The notes beneath the pieces were generated by a model. That model did no database searches. It had not been told where the DNA came from and saw nothing but the letters and a program-made list of their open reading frames with translations. 64,000 bases of DNA. Source: Micromonospora_H sonneratiae (lineage in GTDB: Bacteria; Actinomycetota; Actinomycetes; Mycobacteriales; Micromonosporaceae). Positions 8,438 through 15,794 of the stretch are shown piece by piece. The DNA lies in NCBI RefSeq assembly GCF_042679305.1, contig NZ_JBHTMP010000036.1, forward strand, positions 10,587 through 74,586, read 5' to 3'. The translations under genes were made by a program, and so were the position numbers. Position 1 is the first letter of the stretch. Each line of letters starts with the position of its first letter.

Positions 8438-9838
8438 GTGACTGGTTCCCCGCTGCTCGACGAACTTCGTACCGCCCTCGGCGATGGTGCGGTGCTGACC
8501 GACCCGGATCTGCTCCGTGTCCACCAACGCGACGAAGCCGATCTGTGTGTCGCCGGTATGCCGGCCGTGGTCACCCGCCCCCGCAACACCGCCGAGGTGG
8601 TCGCCGTCGTCCGGGCCGCCGCCCGACACGGGGTACCGGTGGTGCCGCAGGGGGCCCGTACCGGCCTGGCGGGCGCGGCCAACGCGGTCGACGGAGCGGT
8701 GATCCTCTCCACCGCCGGGATGAACCAGATCCTGGAGATCGACCCGGTCAACCGGATCGCCGTGGTGCAACCAGGGGTGGTCAACGCCACCCTGGCCGCC
8801 GAGGTCGGCAAACACGGGCTGCGCTACCCGCCCGACCCGGGTTCCTGGGAGTCGTCCACCATCGGCGGCAACGTCGCGACCAACGCCGGTGGCATGTGCT
8901 GCGTCAAGTACGGGGTGACCACCGAGTACGTACTCGGGTTGGAGGTCGTGCTGGCCTCCGGCGAGGTGCTGCGCACCGGCCGACGTACGGCCAAGGGCGT
9001 CGCCGGGTACGACCTGACCCGGCTCTTCGTCGGTTCGGAGGGCACCCTCGGCGTGATCACCGAGATCACCGTGTCCCTGCGGCCCGCCCCGGAGGAGTCG
9101 CTCACCCTGGTCGCCGTCTTCCCCTCCACGGCAGCGGCCGGCACTGCGGTGGCCGAGATCTCGGCCCAGGGCCTCACCCCCAGCCTGCTGGAGCTACTGG
9201 ACCAGACCCACCTGCGGGCGATCGAGGCGTACCAGTCGATGGGGCTGCGTACGGACGCCCGCGCACTGCTGCTGGCCGCGTCCGACACCGGGCCGAGGGC
9301 GGCGGCCGACCTCGAACGGCTGGCCGAGGTGTGCGAGGCCGCCGGGGCGGACGAGGTGTTCGCGGCGACCGACCAGATCGAAGCCGCCGCGTTGTTGCAG
9401 GCCCGGCGGATGGCGCACCCGGCGATGGAGCGGTTCGCCGCCGAGGCGTTCCCGGGCGGCAACGGTGGGTTGATCATCGACGACGTCGCGGTTCCCCGGG
9501 GCTCGCTGGCGGCACTGCTCGACGGGGTGGACCGGATCGCCGAGGAGTGCGGCGTCACGATCGGTGTGGTCGGGCATGCCGGTGACGGGAACATGCACCC
9601 CAACATCGTCGTCGACCGGGCCGACCCGGCCAGCATCGAACGCGGCCGGCGGGCATTCGACGACATCATGCGGCTCGCGCTGGAGATGGGCGGCACCTGC
9701 ACCGGCGAGCACGGGGTGGGCCTGCTCAAACGCGAGTGGCTGGCTCAGGAGATCGGCCCGGTGGGTGTACGGGTGCACCAGGCGATCAAGTCGGCCCTGG
9801 ACCCGACCGGCCTGTTCAACCCCGGCAAGGTGCTCTGA
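8438..9838 (+). CDS. FAD-binding oxidase, GlcD/D-lactate dehydrogenase type
   Basis: A 466-residue flavoprotein of the VAO/PCMH family. The N-terminal FAD_binding_4 domain shows VVRAAARHGVPVVPQGARTG, YPPDPGSWESSTIGGNVATN and GVAGYDLTRLFVGSEGTLG. The C-terminal FAD-oxidase_C domain has VVGHAGDGNMHPNIV (metal/flavin-contacting histidines) and CTGEHGVGLLKREWL, ending in DPTGLFNPGKVL. These are the hallmarks of glycolate oxidase subunit GlcD and D-lactate dehydrogenases, which oxidise 2-hydroxy acids. No GlcE/GlcF partner is adjacent, so a single-subunit D-lactate or 2-hydroxyglutarate dehydrogenase is possible. The GTG at 8438 is chosen because upstream in-frame sequence is the 24-bp repeat region. 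Confidence 0.9.
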   Translation: MTGSPLLDELRTALGDGAVLTDPDLLRVHQRDEADLCVAGMPAVVTRPRNTAEVVAVVRAAARHGVPVVPQGARTGLAGAANAVDGAVILSTAGMNQILEIDPVNRIAVVQPGVVNATLAAEVGKHGLRYPPDPGSWESSTIGGNVATNAGGMCCVKYGVTTEYVLGLEVVLASGEVLRTGRRTAKGVAGYDLTRLFVGSEGTLGVITEITVSLRPAPEESLTLVAVFPSTAAAGTAVAEISAQGLTPSLLELLDQTHLRAIEAYQSMGLRTDARALLLAASDTGPRAAADLERLAEVCEAAGADEVFAATDQIEAAALLQARRMAHPAMERFAAEAFPGGNGGLIIDDVAVPRGSLAALLDGVDRIAEECGVTIGVVGHAGDGNMHPNIVVDRADPASIERGRRAFDDIMRLALEMGGTCTGEHGVGLLKREWLAQEIGPVGVRVHQAIKSALDPTGLFNPGKVL

Positions 9839-9849
9839 CCGGTTCCGGC

Positions 9850-10410
9850 CTAGAACGGGGTGGTGTCCGCCAGCAACTGGACCACGGCTCCGGCCGTCTT
9901 CGGCGAACTGCCGCAGTCGAGCCAGGAAACCGTCAACGCGCCGGTGGTCAGGGTGTAGGAGAACCCGTCCGCACAGTTGGGCGAGCCGGGGCGCTGTCGT
10001 GCCTCGGCGGTCAGCGCCGGATCGGCCAGCAGCGACCGGAGCTTCGTTCGCTGCCCGACGGTGAGGGTGCCGTTCTGCGCGTCCCGGGAGTTCGGCTGGT
10101 TGTAAAAGGTCCACTTCCCGTCCGTACCGGCGGTCACCGACTGCCAGACCCCGGCGAAGCCGCCGCTACGGACGATCGTGACCTCGCTGCCGCCAGCCGA
10201 CGGTGGTTGCCCGGCGGGGGTGCCCGTCGGCGTCGGCGGGAAACCCTCCGGCGACCCCGGCGACGGGCCGGTGCCACCGACCACCGGGGTCGGCGGGCCG
10301 CCCGCCGGTTGGGACGGCGTTTCGGCACCCGTACATCCGGCTGCCGCGGTGACCACCAGCGCGCTGGCCGCCAGCAGAGGCAGGACGTATCGCCATCGAC
10401 GAATGCTCAT
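9850..10410 (-). CDS. Lipoprotein with emfourin-like domain
   Basis: 186 residues. The N-terminus RRWRYVLPLLAASALVV ends in the lipobox TAAAGC, so the protein should be lipid-anchored outside the membrane. A Pro/Gly/Thr-rich linker of about 50 residues follows. The C-terminal domain starts with VTIVRSGGFAGVW, which resembles the emfourin (protealysin inhibitor) family, where a VRSGGFAG strand leads the fold. It also has two cysteines (PNCADGF, WLDCGSS) that could form a disulfide. Emfourins inhibit thermolysin-like M4 proteases; none is visible nearby, so the target is unknown. ATG at 10410 is preferred over 10434 because it begins the basic signal-peptide region. Convergent with the FAD oxidase. 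Confidence 0.72.
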   Translation of the reverse strand: MSIRRWRYVLPLLAASALVVTAAAGCTGAETPSQPAGGPPTPVVGGTGPSPGSPEGFPPTPTGTPAGQPPSAGGSEVTIVRSGGFAGVWQSVTAGTDGKWTFYNQPNSRDAQNGTLTVGQRTKLRSLLADPALTAEARQRPGSPNCADGFSYTLTTGALTVSWLDCGSSPKTAGAVVQLLADTTPF

Positions 10411-10461
10411 CCGACAACCGTACGGTGAATCCATCGACGCCGCAGTCCCACCCGCTTCCGG

Positions 10462-12288
10462 CTAGCGCTGGAGCCCGCGCAGGTCCTCCTCGACTCCCCG
10501 GTCGGCGGCGGCGAAGCCCCGGACGTCCGGTGCGCCGACCCGGGCCGCGTCCGCGGTCGCGTCGTCGGGCATCTGCTGCGACTGCCGTTCCGCCTCCACC
10601 CGGGCCAGGTAGTGCTCGACCTCACGAGCGCGTACCGTCTCGTCCCAGCCCAGCACCGCGCCCATGAGCTCGGCCGCGTGCTCCGCCGACTCGGTCCCCC
10701 GGTGGGCGGTCTCGATCGAGATCCGGGTACGCCGGGTCAGTACGTCGTCCAGGTGCAGCGCCCCTTCGGCGCGGGCCGCGTACGCGACCTCGGCGGCGAG
10801 GTACTCCGGCGCCCCGGCCAGCGGTGCGGCCAGCAGTGGATCAGCCTCGATCAGGGCCAGCAGGTCGACGGTGAGCGTGCCGTAGCGCTCCAGCAGGTGC
10901 TCCACCACGCCCACCTGCACGCCGTGCCGCCGGGCCAGGTCCGCCCGGTCCCGCCACATCGCGGTGTAGCCGTCCGCGCCAAGCAACGGCAGGTCGGCGG
11001 TACGCGACGGCCGGTTCCCGCCGAGCCGACGGACGGCCTGGTCCACCACGTCGGCCGCCATCACCCGGTACGTCGTGTACTTGCCGCCCGCCACCAGCAG
11101 CAGACCGAGCATCGGCTCGAACACCGCGTGCTCGCGGGACAGCTTGGAGGTCGAGTCGGCCTCGCCGGACAGCAGCGGGCGCAGGCCGGCGTACACCCCT
11201 TCGATGTCCGACTTGGACAGTGGCCGGTCGAGCACCGGGTTGACCTGGTCGAGCAGGTATTCGATGTCCCGGGCCGAGGCCGCCGGGTGGGCCCGATCGA
11301 GCTGCCAGTCGGTGTCGGTGGTGCCGATGATCCAGTGCCCGCCCCAGGGCAGCACGAAGAGCACCGAGGTCGCGGTACGCAGGATCAGTCCCGCCTCGCC
11401 GCTGATCGCCGAGCGGGGCACCACCAGGTGCACCCCCTTGGACGCCCGTACCCGCATGCTCGGGCGCAGCCCGACGTCGTTGAGCATCCGCGACATGTCG
11501 TCGGTCCAGACGCCGGTGGCGGCGATGACCGTACGGGCGCTCACGTCGAACTCGGCCTCGGGCGAGCCGGGCCGGGCCTCCATGTCCCGGACCCGTACCC
11601 CGGTCACCTCACGGGCCTGGCGGATCAGGCTGACCGCCCGGGCACTGGTCACCACGGTCGCGCCCAGGCTGGCGGCGGTACGGGCCAGGGTGACCACCAG
11701 TCGGGCGTCGTCGACCTGTCCGTCGTAGTAGCGGATCGCCCCGGCGATGGCATCCTGGCGCAGGCTCGGGAACAACCGCCGGGCGCCCTCCCGGGTCAGG
11801 TGGCGGTGCAGCGGCATGCCGCGACCACCACCGAACAGCCCGGCGAACGCGTCGTAGGCCGCCACCCCGGCTCCGTAGTAGGAACGCTGCCAGGCGCGGG
11901 CGGGCAGCCCGGCGACCCCGGTGCGGGATGGCAACGGGACCAGGATCGGCACCGGTCGAACCAGGTGCGGAGCCAGTCGGGTGGCCAGTAGGCCACGCTC
12001 GGTGAGCGCCTCGTGGACCAGGCCGAGTTCCAGCTGCTCCAGGTAGCGCAGGCCGCCGTGGATCAACTTGCTGGACCGGCTGGACGTGCCCGAGGCATAG
12101 TCACGGGCCTCGACCAGGGCGACCTTGAGGCCCCGGGACGCGGCATCCAGCGCGGCACCGGCACCGGTCACCCCGCCACCGATGACGAGCACGTCGAAGC
12201 GCTCGTTACGGAGGCGGCGCAGGTCGTCATCGCGGCGGGTCGGAGAGAGTTGGCTGGCGACGTACCGGGACACATTGGGGTCACGCAC
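10462..12288 (-). CDS. glpD: Aerobic glycerol-3-phosphate dehydrogenase
   Basis: 608 residues, close to family length. FDVLVIGGGVTGAGAALDAA is the FAD-binding Rossmann motif. SGTSSRSSKLIHGGLRYLE is the characteristic GlpD stretch, and GVYAGLRPLL and VAGGKYTTYRVMAADVVD mark the C-terminal half, followed by the DAO_C helical domain. The enzyme oxidises sn-glycerol-3-phosphate to dihydroxyacetone phosphate and feeds electrons to quinones at the membrane. GTG at 12288 (VRDPNVSRY) with weak AAAGG upstream is preferred over the long upstream extension, which would run into the kinase promoter region. Divergent from the Ser/Thr kinase. No glycerol kinase or facilitator is in the window. Confidence 0.93.
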   Translation of the reverse strand: MRDPNVSRYVASQLSPTRRDDDLRRLRNERFDVLVIGGGVTGAGAALDAASRGLKVALVEARDYASGTSSRSSKLIHGGLRYLEQLELGLVHEALTERGLLATRLAPHLVRPVPILVPLPSRTGVAGLPARAWQRSYYGAGVAAYDAFAGLFGGGRGMPLHRHLTREGARRLFPSLRQDAIAGAIRYYDGQVDDARLVVTLARTAASLGATVVTSARAVSLIRQAREVTGVRVRDMEARPGSPEAEFDVSARTVIAATGVWTDDMSRMLNDVGLRPSMRVRASKGVHLVVPRSAISGEAGLILRTATSVLFVLPWGGHWIIGTTDTDWQLDRAHPAASARDIEYLLDQVNPVLDRPLSKSDIEGVYAGLRPLLSGEADSTSKLSREHAVFEPMLGLLLVAGGKYTTYRVMAADVVDQAVRRLGGNRPSRTADLPLLGADGYTAMWRDRADLARRHGVQVGVVEHLLERYGTLTVDLLALIEADPLLAAPLAGAPEYLAAEVAYAARAEGALHLDDVLTRRTRISIETAHRGTESAEHAAELMGAVLGWDETVRAREVEHYLARVEAERQSQQMPDDATADAARVGAPDVRGFAAADRGVEEDLRGLQR

Positions 12289-12604
12289 ACCTTTACCGTA
12301 GCCCGCCAGGCAATGGACGGCGCACGGTGATCCAGGCAGCGGTGATTCCGACCCGCAGGTCGGGCCCGCAGGTCGGGCCCTCGCCGGACCGAACGGTTGT
12401 TCCAGGCCGGGTCCGTTCTGCGCAGTCATGATCGCTCCGGCCGACCCGTCCCTGCCGATCAGGCAGACACGTGTTCCCGCAACCAGGCAACATGTGTTCC
12501 CGCCAATTGGCGCGGGCGTGACACCATACCCGTGTAGTCCGCAACGGGGGATGCCGGGCCGACAGAGCTGAATGGTCCAGATGGTCGGCCTGATGGGGGT
12601 GACG
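12289..12604. promoter_or_regulatory. Divergent glpD / kinase intergenic region with repeats
   Basis: This 316-base gap holds two near-identical 14-mers in direct orientation, ACACGTGTTCCCGC (12467-12480) and ACATGTGTTCCCGC (12490-12503), spaced 23 bases start to start, and directly after them a perfect 12-bp palindrome CGCCAATTGGCG (12501-12512). These look like protein-binding sites for the kinase promoter or for glpD; no matching regulator is known to me. Confidence 0.45.
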
Positions 12605-13843
12605 ATGCCGGGTATCACACCGTTGAGCCCGCATGATCCACGCTCGGCCGGGCCCTACCAACTGCTCGCCCGGCTGGGTACGGGCGGACAGGGAGTCGTC
12701 TACCTGGGACGGGACGGTGACGGACAGCGGGTCGCCGTCAAGGTGATCAATGTCGACCTGCACCGCGACCCCCGGGCCAAGGCCCGGTTCGCCAGGGAGA
12801 TCGCCGCCGCCCGTCGGGTCGCGTCCTTCTGCACCGCGCAGATCCTCTTCGCCGAGGTGGACGGGGACGCACCGTACGTGGTGAGCGAGTTCATCGAGGG
12901 CCCCACCCTGCGCCGGCACGTTCGGGAGCAGGGACCGATGTCCGGCAACACGTTGCACCGGCTGGCCGTCGGCATCGCCACCGCCCTCACCACGATCCAC
13001 CGATCGGACGTCGTCCACTGTGACCTCAAGCCGGACAACGTCATCCTCGGCCTGGACGGTCCACGGGTCATCGACTTCGGGATCGCCCGTGCCCTCGACC
13101 TCACCGAGACGATGACCAGACAGGTCATGGGCACCGCGCCGTACATGGCACCGGAGCGTTTCCGCAACGACGAGGTCGGCCCCGCGTGTGACGTGTTCGC
13201 CTGGGCGGCGACCATCGCGTTCGCGGCGACCGGCCGACCGCCATTCGGCAGCGACTCGATCGGCGCCGTGATGCACCGGGTGCTCCACGAGCCACCTGAC
13301 CTGCCGGTGCTGCCCGACCCACTCGACGAGCTGATCAGACAGTGCCTGCACAAGGACCAACAGGCCCGGCCCAGCGCCGAACAGGTGCTGCTGCGGTTGC
13401 TCGGCTACGTCGCCCGTCCCTCGGCCACCCCGCCGCTCGAGGCCGTTCTGCGGGAGGGCAACGTCCGGGCCACCGCGCCCGCACCGACGTACCCGATGCC
13501 GAACCGCCCGACCATGACCATCCCGGTCCCGACCTCCCCGGCGCCGACCGCCACGGCCCCAGCGGAAACCGTACGGCGGGAAACCTGGCCCCAGCGGCTG
13601 CGCCGGGAGTACGCCGACCCGTGGGGCATATCGACCGCGGTGTTCCTCGGGCTGACCGGGGCGGCTGCCGGGTACGCAGCTTCCAGCGACACCGGTACCG
13701 CAGTGATCGCCGCAACGGTGACGTTCGTCGTGGTCTACAGCGTTCGCCTGCTGCTGGCCACCGCGCTGTCGGCTCGACCCGGGGCGGATTCCGCCGGGGC
13801 CACCCCGATCACCTACCGCCCGCCTCCCAGCCCGGGTCCCTGA
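12605..13843 (+). CDS. Membrane-anchored Ser/Thr protein kinase (PknB-like)
   Basis: 412 residues. The kinase domain occupies roughly residues 15-270: glycine loop LGTGGQGVVYLG, ATP-binding K46 in VAVKVI, catalytic D140 in HCDLKPDN (HRD changed to HCD) and D157 in DFGIA, then MGTAPYMAPE. A Pro/Thr-rich juxtamembrane linker leads to two hydrophobic segments near the C-terminus (WGISTAVFLGLTGAAAGYAA and AVIAATVTFVVVYSVRLLL). It lacks PASTA repeats or other sensor domains. GGGGGTGAC precedes the ATG at 12605; starts at 12572 or 12593 are alternatives. The next gene, a membrane VWA/solute-binding protein 48 bases on, may be in the same unit. Targets unknown. Confidence 0.88.
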   Translation: MPGITPLSPHDPRSAGPYQLLARLGTGGQGVVYLGRDGDGQRVAVKVINVDLHRDPRAKARFAREIAAARRVASFCTAQILFAEVDGDAPYVVSEFIEGPTLRRHVREQGPMSGNTLHRLAVGIATALTTIHRSDVVHCDLKPDNVILGLDGPRVIDFGIARALDLTETMTRQVMGTAPYMAPERFRNDEVGPACDVFAWAATIAFAATGRPPFGSDSIGAVMHRVLHEPPDLPVLPDPLDELIRQCLHKDQQARPSAEQVLLRLLGYVARPSATPPLEAVLREGNVRATAPAPTYPMPNRPTMTIPVPTSPAPTATAPAETVRRETWPQRLRREYADPWGISTAVFLGLTGAAAGYAASSDTGTAVIAATVTFVVVYSVRLLLATALSARPGADSAGATPITYRPPPSPGP

Positions 13844-13891
13844 CCACGGTTCCGGTTCACCTCCCTGCCCAGACCTAGGCGGAACGGAAGA

Positions 13892-15700
13892 ATGTCTATC
13901 AAAGTGAGCCGAACCAGTGAAGAACTGGTAATTCCCGGCAGGCACTCCGCCCGCCGCTGGTTGCCGTACGCGATTTCCGTCGTCGCCGGGCTCGTGGTCA
14001 TCGCCGCGACCTATGTGATCGTCCGACCGGACCCCGCCGGGTGCGTCCCGCTGAGGGTCAACTCCTCCTCCGAGAAGAGCTCACTGATCGGCAAGCTCGC
14101 CGAGCGCTACAACAAGAGCCGGGGCCGGGACGTGGCGGGCAGGTGCGCCACCGTGACCGTCCAGGGCATGAATTCAGGCGAGGCCATGAACGAGTTGGCC
14201 GGCGGATGGGCCGGCAGCTCACCTGTGCCACAGGTCTGGTTACCGGCGTCCTCGCTCTGGATCGGCCAACTGAGGCAGTTGAACAGGGACGCCCTGCTAC
14301 CTCGCGAGGACCATCCGGTTATCGCAAGCAGCCCACTGGTCATCGCCCTACCGAAAGAGAAGGGCTTGCTGCTCCAGGAGCGCGGCACGCTCGGCTGGGG
14401 CGAGATCCTGGGTGCGCCCAGTCAGGATGGCTGGGCGACCTTCGGGCACCCGGAACTGGGCAATTTCACGTTCAGTAAGGACAACCCCGCACTGTCCACC
14501 TCCGGCCTCGCAGCCACCATCGCGACGTACTACGCGGCCAGCGGAAAGGAGGGCGGCTCGACCCTGACCCTCGACGACCTGGAGAAGGACGCGGTCACCG
14601 CGTACGTCCGCGGCATCGAGGCGAACGTATCGCACTACACCGACGATGTGGTCGACCTGCTCAAGCGGCATGCCGAGGCGGACCTGTCCCTCGATGGCGA
14701 GGCGGGCGTCACCGACCTGAACGCGATCGTGATGCAGGAGTCGCTGGTCTACCAGTACAACCGGGGCGAAATGAGTCCGAGCAGCGGAAGCTCCGGCGAG
14801 CCGGTCAGGCCCAGGGTGCCGCTGATCGCACTACATCCCAGGGAGGGCACCTACGACCTCGACCACCCGTACGTGGTGCTGCCCTCGACCGACCAGCAGC
14901 AGCGACAGATCGCCGACGACTTCCACGAATTCCTGCTGGAGAAGCCGCAGCAGGAGGAGTTCCAACTGTTCGGCTTCCGCGACCACAGGCGGACCCCCTC
15001 GGCAGAGCTCTCCAGGTGGACGCATGCCCGCGGCGCCCCGAGGGATCCCTTCAAGGAGCCGGCCCCGGAGGTCGTGACGAAGATCCTGGAAGGTTGGAAC
15101 AAGCTCAGCAAGAAGGCGAACATCCTTGTCGCCATCGACACGTCCACCTCGATGAACGCACAATCCGGCAACCGTTCCCGCTTCGAGCGGGCGACCGAGG
15201 CGACCAGGAAGGCCCTGGCCCTGTTGGGCACCGAGGACAAAGTCGCGTTGTGGTCGTTCTCGACGGAGACGAAGCAGCACCCGGACGCCCCCTTCAAGCC
15301 CGAGGTGCGACTCTCGAGACTCGACCAGGGAGCCCTCACCGAGAAGCTCGACAAGCTGAAGGCCGACGGGCCGGGCACCGCGCTCTACACCACCGTACGG
15401 GCAGCGCATCGACACATGGTCGAGAACTATGCCCCTGATCGGATCAACGCGGTCGTGGTGCTGACCGACGGGAGGAACGAATACGACGCCGACAACAACC
15501 TCGCCAGGCTGCTCCGCGACGTCAAGCTGGATCCGAGGAAACCCGTCCGGATCTTCTGCATCGCATTCGACCGGGATTCCGACCTGGGATCCCTGGAAGA
15601 GATCGCAAAGACATCCGGGGGAAAGGCCTTCGACGCCCGAGACCCGGCCAGGATCGAGGATGCGTTCCGGGCCGTGGTCCACAGCTTCGGCGCCAGGTAG
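13892..15700 (+). CDS. Membrane-anchored substrate-binding and VWA domain protein
   Basis: 602 residues. After a basic N-terminus comes one transmembrane helix (about residues 24-44, WLPYAISVVAGLVVIAATY), so the rest should be outside. Residues 50-375 resemble a type 2 periplasmic solute-binding protein (CVPLRVNSSSEKSSLIGKLA start; a QGMNSGEAMNELAGGW stretch like ABC-binding folds). Residues 410-600 form a von Willebrand A domain with the MIDAS motif DTSTS (D416, S418, S420), an apical GTALY threonine and VVLTDGRNE. Such proteins are typical in actinobacteria beside Ser/Thr kinases. The ATG follows GGAACGGAAGA. Its role is unknown; ligand sensing or surface adhesion is an inference. Base use is a little less GC-biased than the neighbours. 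Confidence 0.82.
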   Translation: MSIKVSRTSEELVIPGRHSARRWLPYAISVVAGLVVIAATYVIVRPDPAGCVPLRVNSSSEKSSLIGKLAERYNKSRGRDVAGRCATVTVQGMNSGEAMNELAGGWAGSSPVPQVWLPASSLWIGQLRQLNRDALLPREDHPVIASSPLVIALPKEKGLLLQERGTLGWGEILGAPSQDGWATFGHPELGNFTFSKDNPALSTSGLAATIATYYAASGKEGGSTLTLDDLEKDAVTAYVRGIEANVSHYTDDVVDLLKRHAEADLSLDGEAGVTDLNAIVMQESLVYQYNRGEMSPSSGSSGEPVRPRVPLIALHPREGTYDLDHPYVVLPSTDQQQRQIADDFHEFLLEKPQQEEFQLFGFRDHRRTPSAELSRWTHARGAPRDPFKEPAPEVVTKILEGWNKLSKKANILVAIDTSTSMNAQSGNRSRFERATEATRKALALLGTEDKVALWSFSTETKQHPDAPFKPEVRLSRLDQGALTEKLDKLKADGPGTALYTTVRAAHRHMVENYAPDRINAVVVLTDGRNEYDADNNLARLLRDVKLDPRKPVRIFCIAFDRDSDLGSLEEIAKTSGGKAFDARDPARIEDAFRAVVHSFGAR

Positions 15701-15794
15701 TTTCCGTCCCACTGGCTGAGCCAGTCGATCATTGGGGCGGTGGGGGCACCCCGAGAGCCTCTCCGGCGCGCTCCGGCTGACTACTGTTTCGAGA

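Noticed and set aside
12293..13945. Long minus-strand open frame opposite the Ser/Thr kinase
   Set aside because: The plus strand encodes all kinase motifs; the minus product is low-complexity and matches no family.
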